Positions 17,109 through 22,846 of a DNA stretch of 30,517 bases are shown here, piece by piece. Source of the DNA: a virus; IMG/VR virus record IMGVR_UViG_3300021139_000081, positions 1 through 30,517 of that record. One strand, given 5' to 3'. The translations under genes and the position numbers were made by a program. The stretch's first letter is position 1, and every line of letters starts with the position of its first letter. Below the pieces are notes generated by a model. That model saw only the letters and a list, made by a program, of their open reading frames with translations, ran no database searches and was not told the DNA's origin.

Positions 17109-17701
17109 ACTTAAACCATCTTCAAGAATTAAATATTGGTGAACAATGGTTGTCTGCATTAAATGAAGTTTTTGATAAATACGAGATTAATAGTCCAATA
17201 CGTCAAGCATCTTTTATTGGTCAATGCCAAGTTGAAAGTAAAAACTTTACTAATTTAGAAGAAAATTTAAATTATTCTGCAGCGCGGATTAATCAAATTT
17301 GGCCACAAATATCTATTGAAAAAGCACAAAGCGCAGTTGCTAAAGGCAAAGATGCTATTGCAGAATTAATTTATGGCAATCGCGCAAATTTAGGAAATAC
17401 TTTCGATGGCGATGGTAGTAAATTTTTTGGCAGAGGTCTTATACAATTGACTGGTCGTTCTAATTACACATCGTTTGCAAACGCTATACAAGATTCTGAA
17501 ATATTGAATAATCCATCTTTAGTTGCAACTCCAAAGTATGCAGCTCTAAGCGCAGGATGGTTTTGGTTTACAAGAAAAATAAACTCACTAGCAGATGTTG
17601 AAGATTACAACAGAATGACATTAAGGGTAAATGGTGGGTTACTTGGTCTTGATGATCGCATAACCCACATTAAAAAAGCATTGTCTATTTTGCAAGTTTA
17701 A
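17105..17701 (+). CDS. Endolysin, GH19 chitinase-like
   Basis: This 198-residue protein matches phage GH19 lysozyme/chitinase-type endolysins, which cut the glycan of peptidoglycan. QASFIGQCQVESKNF (residues 34-48) holds the first catalytic Glu (E44), where most relatives have HES or HE. LEENLNYSAARINQIWP (51-67) carries the second acidic residue of the family motif. GNRANLGNTFDGDGSKFFGRGLIQ (one conserved block from ~91) and LTGRSNY follow. There is no signal peptide, so export depends on the upstream holin. It is the last gene of the rightward late block; a small leftward ORF overlaps its last 17 bases. Confidence 0.88.
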   Translation: MNLNHLQELNIGEQWLSALNEVFDKYEINSPIRQASFIGQCQVESKNFTNLEENLNYSAARINQIWPQISIEKAQSAVAKGKDAIAELIYGNRANLGNTFDGDGSKFFGRGLIQLTGRSNYTSFANAIQDSEILNNPSLVATPKYAALSAGWFWFTRKINSLADVEDYNRMTLRVNGGLLGLDDRITHIKKALSILQV

Positions 17702-17834
17702 TTTTTTTATACGGTAATCCATGATGTAACCAGGTATTGTAAACAACGGTATTGCGTGAATCGTTGTAAACCCAATTCTTATCTTTGTAAGGTGGATTGT
17801 TATTTGAATATTTAGAGTATGAATGTGCTTTCAT
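17685..17834 (-). CDS. Small protein, 49 aa
   Basis: This leftward ORF starts MKAHSYSKYSNNNPPYKDKN and ends YKKIKLAK; it is basic and Tyr/Asn-rich. Its ATG overlaps the stop of the upstream HTH gene as ATGA, the coupling used throughout this operon, which is the main reason to believe it. Its 3' end runs 17 bases into the end of the endolysin gene on the other strand. No family recognised. Confidence 0.5.
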   Translation of the reverse strand: MKAHSYSKYSNNNPPYKDKNWVYNDSRNTVVYNTWLHHGLPYKKIKLAK

Positions 17835-18025
17835 TTTGGCTCACCTATGCATTTATAAAGTTTGTATTCTTTAGATTTATGCCATTTATCAACGATGGTA
17901 TAACCTGCCTTACGCAGCTCTCCAACTCTAGTTGATAGCTTCATACCACCACCTTCTAAAAATGCGTCTAGTGGGCTTATCCAGCGTTTCTTGGCTAGTT
18001 TTACAATTATTTGATGTTGCGTCAT
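17831..18025 (-). CDS. Small helix-turn-helix protein
   Basis: This 64-residue winged-helix-like protein has a first helix MTQHQIIVKLAKKR, then WISPLDAFLEGG, the probable recognition helix KLSTRVGELRKAGY (residues 29-42), and a short wing ending YKLYKCIG. This matches the small phage HTH proteins in which 'SPLDAL..GG...L..R..DLR..G' is typical. It could bind DNA as an early regulator. The start is fixed by AAGGGG six bases upstream of the ATG; the start and stop overlap flanking small ORFs as ATGA. Confidence 0.7.
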   Translation of the reverse strand: MTQHQIIVKLAKKRWISPLDAFLEGGGMKLSTRVGELRKAGYTIVDKWHKSKEYKLYKCIGEPK

Positions 18026-18105
18026 TTTATTCCCCTTATAATTTCAGTCATTAAAATTACAATCCCACATAAAAACATTCCGATGCCTATACAAAATCGT
18101 ATCAT
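18022..18105 (-). CDS. Tiny membrane peptide, 27 aa
   Basis: This 27-residue ORF (MIRFCIGIGMFLCGIVILM, then TEIIRGIK) is essentially one transmembrane helix with a basic end. It starts 3 bases after the preceding stop and its own stop overlaps the HTH start (ATGA). The HTH gene's GGGG ribosome site lies inside it. The hydrophobic pattern plus precise coupling on both sides make it more likely real than chance. Function unknown. Confidence 0.5.
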   Translation of the reverse strand: MIRFCIGIGMFLCGIVILMTEIIRGIK

Positions 18106-18108
18106 TTG

Positions 18109-18564
18109 TCACTCGCTTTCTCTAATTAATCTTGCAAATTCGTAAACTCCATTAGTTATGTTTTTTCCTATTCCAGATTCGGGTTTAAAAACTTTAAACC
18201 ACGCAGATTCTATTTCTTCATCTGTTAGTGTCTTAAATGGGTGTACTTGGGTGTTAAATTGGGTGTAATCAGGTTGCGGATGATTGCATCTTGCTTTCAC
18301 AACTTCATAACATCGTTTAATAAATTCATCATTAGTTATTTCATTGTTTTCTAATATAAATAAACTAGAAGAAAACACTTCCCAAGCCATCAATGGAACA
18401 TGAGCAACCAATACCTCATCTGTCAGTTCACGCATTGGGTGGGTGTAAAGAGGTATTTGTTTTTTTGACCACTTTTCTTTTGTAACTGTAATTTGATAAT
18501 CTCCTTCTTCCCATTCATTAGTATCTAATTTGTCTGTAGTCCACGCTACTGGTTCATTGTTCAT
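18109..18564 (-). CDS. Hypothetical phage protein with PLYTHP motif
   Basis: This 151-residue acidic protein begins NNEPVAWTT and contains IPLYTHPMRELTDEVL (residues ~37-52), a motif found in many phage early proteins of unknown function. The C-terminus (HPFKTLTDEEIESAW then VYEFARLIRESE) closely resembles the end of the neighbouring 18561 protein. No catalytic residues can be named. Start overlaps the upstream stop (ATGA). Confidence 0.65.
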   Translation of the reverse strand: MNNEPVAWTTDKLDTNEWEEGDYQITVTKEKWSKKQIPLYTHPMRELTDEVLVAHVPLMAWEVFSSSLFILENNEITNDEFIKRCYEVVKARCNHPQPDYTQFNTQVHPFKTLTDEEIESAWFKVFKPESGIGKNITNGVYEFARLIRESE

Positions 18565-18989
18565 TTCTCTTGTGCCTTTCTTAGTATTGCTCTAGCAAAA
18601 TCAAACAAATCACCTGTTTCGTAAAAAATTGTTTTTATTTCCTCATTGGTTAATGTCTTTGCTGGATGGGTGTAGAGTGGAAAAATCCCTTTTTTATCTT
18701 TATTATCTAAATTCTGATAGTCCTCATTAGTAAACCATGTGCCTAAATCATCCATCCAAATATATGGTTCATTGTAAGAAACATACTCACCAACAATGTG
18801 GCTAGCGGTGCGGTCAAATGATTCAACTTCTTGTGTAAAGTCAGATAACCTTTGTAGTGCGGCTTCTTTTTTCAACGCTTCTATTTCAGCTTGTTGTTGA
18901 CGTAGCATGGTGGCAACTTTTTTAGAAAACACAGTACCAATTTCGTATTCCCAATTTTCTACTTCAAAAGCTAGTTCATTTGCTGTCAT
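18561..18989 (-). CDS. Hypothetical phage protein with PLYTHP motif (paralogue of neighbour)
   Basis: This 142-residue protein has an N-terminal coiled-coil part (KKVATMLRQQQAEIEALKKE, residues 23-42). FPLYTHPAKTLTNEEIKTIF and a helical end DLFDFARAILRKAQEK follow. The shared order PLYTHP, (K)TLT(N/D)EEI, FAR.I with the downstream protein suggests duplication or a shared interaction module. It overlaps the upstream 59-residue gene by 14 bases. Confidence 0.65.
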   Translation of the reverse strand: MTANELAFEVENWEYEIGTVFSKKVATMLRQQQAEIEALKKEAALQRLSDFTQEVESFDRTASHIVGEYVSYNEPYIWMDDLGTWFTNEDYQNLDNKDKKGIFPLYTHPAKTLTNEEIKTIFYETGDLFDFARAILRKAQEK

Positions 18990-19155
18990 TTTCTAAACCA
19001 TATAATATTTTTAACAAATCATTTTTTTGTAAAATTAATTGCGCTTTGCAATCATCTAACTCTGCCTGAAGTTGTCGTAGCAAATCAGCAGCATCTTTTA
19101 CAAAACCTCTTGGGTGTGCATCTTCAATTAATTGCGCCAATTCTTCTGTGGTCAT
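18976..19155 (-). CDS. Small coiled-coil protein, 59 aa
   Basis: The ORF begins MTTEELAQLIEDAHPRGFVK and continues DAADLLRQLQAELDDCKAQL, an amphipathic helical sequence. The start overlaps the preceding stop (ATGA) and the 3' end overlaps the next gene by 14 bases. It resembles the helical N-terminal part of the following 142-residue protein. No known family; reading-frame coupling supports it. Confidence 0.6.
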   Translation of the reverse strand: MTTEELAQLIEDAHPRGFVKDAADLLRQLQAELDDCKAQLILQKNDLLKILYGLENDSK

Positions 19156-19301
19156 TTAGTAGGGCCTCCAAACAATGATTGCTCTAAAAGTCTGATCTGT
19201 TCGCTATGTTCTCTTAATTGAACTTGTTGCTGCTCTATTAACTTCATAGCAGATTCAAACTGTTGTTTCCAATACTCGGATTGTTGTTCAAAGTTTTCCA
19301 T
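19152..19301 (-). CDS. Small coiled-coil protein, 49 aa
   Basis: The ORF begins MENFEQQSEYWKQQFESAMK and continues LIEQQQVQLREHSEQIRLLE. It is Gln/Glu-rich with clear heptad periodicity, so probably an extended helix or dimeric coiled coil. It overlaps the upstream gene by 14 bases and the downstream gene by ATGA. No named family. Confidence 0.6.
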   Translation of the reverse strand: MENFEQQSEYWKQQFESAMKLIEQQQVQLREHSEQIRLLEQSLFGGPTK

Positions 19302-19587
19302 TAAAAAATTCCTCTGTGGCACGTTCTTCAGCTAATTTCTCACGTCTTTCATACGACATACAATACAAAAACCGACCTAGTTTCTCAAAATCTTTTGTTT
19401 CTAAATATTCTTCGATTGATCTAGCTTCTTCAATCGTTGCATTATTTAAATCTTCACAAAAGTTTTCAAACAAACAATTGCTGTAATTTGAATTGTTATA
19501 TAGCAATTCCTGTTTGCGTTCACGAACCAAATCTTCATCTGCATAGACTGTTGTATCGGTAGTCAACCAAGCGTCATAATTTAACAT
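19288..19587 (-). CDS. Hypothetical acidic early protein, 99 aa
   Basis: This protein is rich in Glu, Asn and Tyr (LNYDAWLTTDTTVYADEDLV, then EEARSIEEYLETKDFEKLGR). I chose the ATG at 19587 over two in-frame upstream ATGs. It has AAAGGGG at the usual 6-base spacing, and it overlaps the stop of the tiny membrane ORF as TAATG. No recognised family; mostly helical by composition. Confidence 0.65.
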   Translation of the reverse strand: MLNYDAWLTTDTTVYADEDLVRERKQELLYNNSNYSNCLFENFCEDLNNATIEEARSIEEYLETKDFEKLGRFLYCMSYERREKLAEERATEEFFNGKL

Positions 19588-19673
19588 TACCATCCCCTTT
19601 GAATAATCCACATAATCATAGCTGGCCCTGCAACTACTAAAACTCCTATTACTGCTTCAATAAATGTTTGCAT
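19587..19673 (-). CDS. Tiny membrane peptide, 28 aa (first gene of leftward operon)
   Basis: The ORF reads MQTFIEAVIGVLVVAGPAMI followed by MWIIQRGW, a single transmembrane helix. It has AAAGGGG six bases before its ATG and a promoter-like element 41 bases upstream. Its stop overlaps the next start (TAATG), and the next gene's ribosome site lies within its last codons. Second tiny membrane peptide of this operon. Confidence 0.6.
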   Translation of the reverse strand: MQTFIEAVIGVLVVAGPAMIMWIIQRGW

Positions 19674-19713
19674 TTAATTCCCCTTTAAATGTGTTGTTAA
19701 GTACTACAATTAC

Positions 19714-19742
19714 AGAATAATTAAGTTTTGTTAATTTATCAA
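19714..19742 (-). promoter_or_regulatory. Sigma70-like promoter for the 19673-17685 operon
   Basis: On the minus strand TTGATA (19742-19737) is followed after 17 bases by TATTCT (19719-19714). The predicted start near 19707 would give a ~34-base leader before the ATG at 19673. Confidence 0.5.
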
Positions 19743-19758
19743 CAAATATTTGCATAAT

Positions 19759-19773
19759 TAGGGTTTATCCCTA
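19759..19773. repeat. Inverted repeat TAGGG-tttat-CCCTA
   Basis: A perfect 5 bp inverted repeat lies 16 bases upstream of the -35 box of the preceding promoter entry. It may be an operator, or a hairpin at the end of the exonuclease message; it has no T-run on either strand. Confidence 0.3.
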
Positions 19774-19801
19774 GTAGTTTTGCAAAAATGCGACATAAAG
19801 G

Positions 19802-19858
19802 TAGTCTGGGAGAGTTGTGAAGGAGCTAAAAGGGGGTAAAGCTCACTCCCCCAGACTG
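19802..19858 (-). terminator. Structured 3' end overlapping the exonuclease stop
   Basis: AGTCTGGG (19803-19810) pairs with CCCAGACT (19850-19857), and inside it GAGCT (19823-19827) pairs with AGCTC (19840-19844). The outer stem on the minus strand includes the last codons of the exonuclease gene and its TGA. There is no U-run, so it is either a poor terminator or an RNA stability/processing element. Confidence 0.4.
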
Positions 19859-20589
19859 AGGTTATTCTTTAATTTAAAATACGTTACTAAACATTGAAAC
19901 ATTTTCCAATGATGTTGTAAATCATTTTCATTTATTTCGTGGATTTGCGTATCATCATCGGACACAAATGCAATTGCACATCTAGCTCTTGGCATATTTA
20001 ACCCATGTGCATAAGCAACTAGTTGTAAAATATGTTCTGTATAGACGGCTGCGTTTTCAAGGGATAATTTCGTCTTAAAATCAACCACTATGCCTTCTTC
20101 CGAGTGTAAATCGACTTTACCTGCAAAACCTAATGGATGTGCAAACGATTGCTCTGGTTTCCAAAAATGATCGCCAAAATGATCTCTTAATTTTTTTTCT
20201 GTGCGTCTGACATAATCAGGATACTCAGGCATAAACTCTTGGTTAAAATATGATTCCAATATGTTGTGCATATTAGTACCACGAACCATGGCATCTAAAC
20301 CTGTGGATCGTGAATCTTGTATTACTCGTGTCAACCAATCGGCCTCTGGCTCGTTATCATTGCGTGGTAAGGTAAGGCCAGCAAGTAAGACTTGTTCTTG
20401 TTTCCAGCGTTCTAATCCAGGCTTTGCTAGGCATCCAATAATTGTAGTTACAGATGGAAGCAAACCTTCTTTTTTAGCATCACGCAAATCTGTCGTGCGT
20501 ACATTTCCGTTTTTACCAACGCGCGTATAGCTAGGCTGGCCATCTTTTGTGTACCAATGTGCTGAATTACTTTCTTGTGTAACAATCAT
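19843..20589 (-). CDS. PD-(D/E)XK exonuclease, RecB/Cas4-like
   Basis: This 248-residue protein is predicted to resect double-stranded ends to give single strands for the ERF protein. Nuclease signatures appear in order: GTNMH (104-108), GFAGKVD with D160, VVDFKTK (168-174, D170 and K172), and the RecB-type helix QLVAYAHG (189-196, Q189 and Y193). The start at 20589 is fixed by AAAGGGG seven bases upstream; an upstream in-frame ATG adds 18 residues through the operator and promoter region and is rejected. It is the last gene of the ERF-SSB operon, or is expressed from its own promoter at the 20629 palindrome. Confidence 0.8.
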   Translation of the reverse strand: MIVTQESNSAHWYTKDGQPSYTRVGKNGNVRTTDLRDAKKEGLLPSVTTIIGCLAKPGLERWKQEQVLLAGLTLPRNDNEPEADWLTRVIQDSRSTGLDAMVRGTNMHNILESYFNQEFMPEYPDYVRRTEKKLRDHFGDHFWKPEQSFAHPLGFAGKVDLHSEEGIVVDFKTKLSLENAAVYTEHILQLVAYAHGLNMPRARCAIAFVSDDDTQIHEINENDLQHHWKMFQCLVTYFKLKNNLSLGE

Positions 20590-20628
20590 ATTTTTCCCCT
20601 TTATGATTTTGAAGTGAATAATACACCT

Positions 20629-20646
20629 TTCATGCAAGTGCATGAA
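20629..20646. promoter_or_regulatory. 18 bp palindrome, candidate operator upstream of the exonuclease
   Basis: TTCATGCA (20629-20636) and TGCATGAA (20639-20646) form perfect 8-base arms around a 2-base centre. On the minus strand a TATTAT hexamer (20623-20618) lies just downstream, so the palindrome covers the expected -35/spacer region of a promoter for the exonuclease. A dimeric repressor site is the simplest reading. Confidence 0.5.
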
Positions 20647-20665
20647 TTTTTAATAAATTGGTTAT

Positions 20666-20839
20666 CTATTGATATGTAAAAACTTCTGACAAATCGACAG
20701 CACGTTGCGCTACCTGATTAACAAAACGAGCTAAGCCCACTTGGTCAAACTGGTATACGGTGCGTTCTTCATCGACACCATAAGGCTCGATATATGTGTC
20801 AGAACAATTTTTAGCATATTCACGAATCATAAAATCCAT
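20666..20839 (-). CDS. Hypothetical protein, 57 aa
   Basis: The ORF starts MDFMIREYAKNCSDTYIEPY and continues GVDEERTVYQFDQVGLARFV. It starts 7 bases after the SSB stop with a good AGGTGA ribosome site. It is acidic and mostly helical, with no family I recognise. It lies between SSB and exonuclease, suggesting an accessory role in recombination (context inference only). Confidence 0.6.
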   Translation of the reverse strand: MDFMIREYAKNCSDTYIEPYGVDEERTVYQFDQVGLARFVNQVAQRAVDLSEVFTYQ

Positions 20840-20846
20840 AAATCAC

Positions 20847-21266
20847 CTAAAATGGTATATCACTATCTAATTCACCTAAAGACTGCGAAGCATGATTACT
20901 GATCTCTCCACGATCTTTTGGCGGCTCTTTTACTTCCTTACTACCCAACAACTGCAACACACTTACAACAATATTTGTAGCAAACTTTTCAACACCATTT
21001 TTATCGGTATATTTATTTGTTTTAATCTTGCCTTCAATGTAAACCTGACTACCTTTTTTAACGTACAAACTAGCTACTTCTGACAACTTACCAAAACAAG
21101 TAATGTTGTGCCATTCAGTAGCTTCTCTAAACTGCCCAGATGGTTTATCTTTGTACTTTTCGCTAGTCGCTAAACTAAAGTTGGTTAATGATTCGCCAGA
21201 TTGCAATGCTTTGGTTTCTGGTTCTTTCCCGACATGACCTACTAAAATAACTTTATTGATTGACAT
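20847..21266 (-). CDS. ssb: Single-stranded DNA-binding protein
   Basis: This 139-residue OB-fold SSB protects single strands made during replication and recombination. It opens with the canonical SINKVILVGHVGKEPE and continues TNFSLATSEKY, EWHNITCFGKLSEVASLYVKKGS (split across ~50-73), QVYIEGKIKTNKYTD. The tail is short and ends SDIPF, the acidic C-terminal peptide that recruits partner proteins (usually DDIPF). Its start overlaps the end of the ERF gene by 14 bases, giving a coupled annealing-SSB pair. Confidence 0.93.
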   Translation of the reverse strand: MSINKVILVGHVGKEPETKALQSGESLTNFSLATSEKYKDKPSGQFREATEWHNITCFGKLSEVASLYVKKGSQVYIEGKIKTNKYTDKNGVEKFATNIVVSVLQLLGSKEVKEPPKDRGEISNHASQSLGELDSDIPF

Positions 21267-21837
21267 TTTCAGTTCCTAATTTTTTTTCTAACATAGAAAT
21301 AGCGTTCATAGCTTGCATACGGTCAAACAGTGATATAGAGGGCTTTTTAAAGTAAGCGCATAGCTTCTCTACATCTGATCCTGTTTGCTCAATTAAAGCG
21401 GTTATAGACGCAATCTGTTGCGGTGTAATAGATGGTGATTTGCTTTTTTCTGATGCTTCATTGCCATCATCGTCAGCTTGAACAATCCCGATTACAGCAG
21501 CTAAAGCTCCCCTTCTCATATACGTTAAACAAGCCATACATCCCTGTGGATCGTTTTTAGAAACAGGAAAAGACATTGTTTGCTCAATATATTGACCAGA
21601 TGAGTGGGCAAGAATAGTAGTCAAAGACATTTCGCCATCAATATAATTGCCAGGAAACTGCATTACTGACAAACCATTGCTAGATAACAGCGATCTGCAA
21701 GCATCCCATACGGATTCAAGATCAGCGTAACTAGATTTAAAAAATGGATTCTTGGAATCTTTTTTAGCGTGACCTAATTGGCTTTGTACTAAAGCAAGAG
21801 CTGTAGCTAATTCATTAATATTTTCAGATGAGTTCAT
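21253..21837 (-). CDS. erf: ERF-family single-strand annealing protein
   Basis: This 194-residue protein belongs to the ERF superfamily named after P22 Erf, ring-forming recombinases that anneal complementary strands. Features are ELATALALVQSQLGHAKKDS, then NPFFKSSYADLESVWDACRS (residues ~27-46), GLSVMQFP, TTILAHSSGQYIEQTMSFPV and DPQGCMACLTYMRRGALAAV, the ERF core order. A linker rich in Asp/Ser leads to a C-terminal helical part. The start at 21837, two bases after the upstream stop, has GGGG at 7 bases. The longer in-frame version would overlap the upstream gene with an implausible N-terminus. Confidence 0.9.
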   Translation of the reverse strand: MNSSENINELATALALVQSQLGHAKKDSKNPFFKSSYADLESVWDACRSLLSSNGLSVMQFPGNYIDGEMSLTTILAHSSGQYIEQTMSFPVSKNDPQGCMACLTYMRRGALAAVIGIVQADDDGNEASEKSKSPSITPQQIASITALIEQTGSDVEKLCAYFKKPSISLFDRMQAMNAISMLEKKLGTENVNQ

Positions 21838-21838
21838 A

Positions 21839-22039
21839 TTAATGCCCCATGTATTGAACAAATGCAGAACGTGGCATACCACACTCAAACCAAATCACTT
21901 GTTTATCTTCTTCAGACAATGTGCTTAATTCCATGTGTTCTAATGCTTCAAGCAAACGCATTTGACGTTCTTCCTGCATCATTCTCATTTCTTGCATATC
22001 ATCGTCAATGTTGAATGTATCTATTGTGTCTTGTGTCAT
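21839..22039 (-). CDS. Hypothetical acidic protein, first gene of leftward early operon
   Basis: This 66-residue protein is rich in Met, Glu and Asp (MTQDTIDTFNIDDDMQEMRM, then LLEALEHMELSTLSEEDKQV). It is likely helical, with no named family. AAAGGGGAAA seven bases before the ATG is the strong ribosome site typical of this operon. It is the first gene behind the leftward promoter and precedes ERF by one base. Confidence 0.65.
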   Translation of the reverse strand: MTQDTIDTFNIDDDMQEMRMMQEERQMRLLEALEHMELSTLSEEDKQVIWFECGMPRSAFVQYMGH

Positions 22040-22055
22040 AAATTTCCCCTTTATG

Positions 22056-22071
22056 TAAGCAAAAGTGCTTA
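22056..22071. promoter_or_regulatory. Inverted repeat at the leftward transcription start, candidate operator
   Basis: TAAGCA (22056-22061) and TGCTTA (22066-22071) form 6 bp arms around AAAG. It sits immediately downstream of the leftward -10 box, around the expected start of transcription, where a repressor would block the operon. The HTH protein encoded at 22161 is the natural candidate ligand (inference). Confidence 0.4.
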
Positions 22072-22077
22072 TTAAGA

Positions 22078-22106
22078 ATACTAAACTAAATTAAGATTTG
22101 TTGCAA
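22078..22106 (-). promoter_or_regulatory. Leftward early promoter (sigma70-like)
   Basis: Minus strand: TTGCAA (22106-22101), 17-base spacer, TAGTAT (22083-22078). It would drive the gene at 22039 and the ERF/SSB/exonuclease operon. The -35 box is shared with the rightward promoter. Confidence 0.55.
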
Positions 22107-22130
22107 GTATTTTTTAAGATAGTGTAGAAT
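22101..22130 (+). promoter_or_regulatory. Rightward early promoter (sigma70-like)
   Basis: Plus strand: TTGCAA (22101-22106), 18-base spacer, TAGAAT (22125-22130). It would start near 22137 and transcribe the HTH gene and the structured region. TTGCAA is its own reverse complement, so the same six bases act as -35 for both directions. Confidence 0.55.
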
Positions 22131-22160
22131 AAATAAAAATATAACAACGAAAGTTAATTG

Positions 22161-22412
22161 ATGAAAGTACATTTTTCAGACAACCAAATTATTGAGTTGT
22201 TAGGTGGCACAAAAAGGGTATCAAAATTATGTAACGTAGCTCCCCCAGCAGTAACACAATGGCGATCAAGGGGTATTCCACATGGACAATTATTGTTTTT
22301 GGCTGCATTGTTAGAAAAAGAATCACATGGATTGGTCACAAGAAAGGATTTATTTCCTAAAACGTATTTTTTTGTGTGGCCTGAACTTGCAGAAAATAAT
22401 AAAGTAGTTTAA
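22161..22412 (+). CDS. Cro/YdaS-like helix-turn-helix regulator
   Basis: This 83-residue protein has a DNA-binding domain in residues ~8-50: IIELLGGTKRVSKLCNVAPP (10-29) then AVTQWRSRGIPHGQLLFLAA (30-49). That fits the helix-turn-helix of Cro/YdaS-type repressors, with AVTQWRSRGIP as recognition helix and following turn. The C-terminal ~30 residues are aromatic and charged. I use the ATG at 22161; an adjacent in-frame TTG would add one residue. The ribosome site is weak (GAAAG), fitting low expression. First gene of the rightward early transcript; likely acts on the divergent control region just upstream. Confidence 0.75.
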   Translation: MKVHFSDNQIIELLGGTKRVSKLCNVAPPAVTQWRSRGIPHGQLLFLAALLEKESHGLVTRKDLFPKTYFFVWPELAENNKVV

Positions 22413-22417
22413 GATGT

Positions 22418-22805
22418 AATTGTCAGGGTTGGCACTTTGATAATCAGGCTCTATTCACATGGGCTGGTAATGACCTATATGGTCGTCAAATTGCCAACCT
22501 AACTAGCCCAGTTGAATATGGCTTGACATAGCCTGATCTCTATAGAGTTGAGTCAGTAAATGCGAACCGTTGATTAACCTTACTATAGGCAAATCAACAC
22601 CTTTCAGAAGCGCATGGCGAAAGCCCCCACCTAGTGTGATAGATAGCATTAGAGATTGGGAACTGTCCTAGACCTTAATTGGTGGAATATCGTGGTAGAC
22701 TTGGTAATACTAGACCTGAACAAGCACAACAACCATTTATCTATTTTGACTGAGACTAAAGCATCCCTCAGACGAATAATAGTCTTACTCGGATAGGACT
22801 ATTTT
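22418..22805 (+). ncRNA. Candidate structured RNA with pseudoknot, unknown family
   Basis: The 434 bases 22413-22846 hold no credible ORF: every plus-strand ATG I checked meets a stop within about ten codons. Hand counts give ~40% GC against ~30% nearby. Helices by hand: P1 22426-22434/22492-22500 (9 bp, one G-U); P2 22443-22450/22530-22537 (8 bp); P3 22460-22468/22502-22510 (9 bp, one G-U); P4 22472-22475/22481-22484. P2 encloses P3, and P1 crosses both, making a pseudoknot. Downstream: 22569-22575/22592-22598; a GGC-GAAA-GCC tetraloop hairpin 22616-22625; 22627-22631/22681-22685; 22657-22661/22666-22670; 22750-22754/22767-22771; and a 10 bp terminal hairpin 22778-22787/22794-22803 followed by a short T-run. 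I cannot match it to tmRNA, RNase P, 6S or a group I/II intron. Confidence 0.6.
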
Positions 22806-22846
22806 GCCTTCAACATCTACAAACCCTAGCCGAATAGATAATTATC

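Noticed and set aside
20530-20643. Longer exonuclease with 18 extra N-terminal residues
   Set aside because: The extension crosses the palindrome and promoter-like sequence, while the internal ATG has a strong ribosome site.
22745-22790. GAGACTA ... TAGTCT resembles the R/S (P7) elements of group I introns
   Set aside because: Only about 21 bases lie between them, too few for P3' and P8. No P/Q elements or split gene flank the region, and both segments fit simpler local hairpins.
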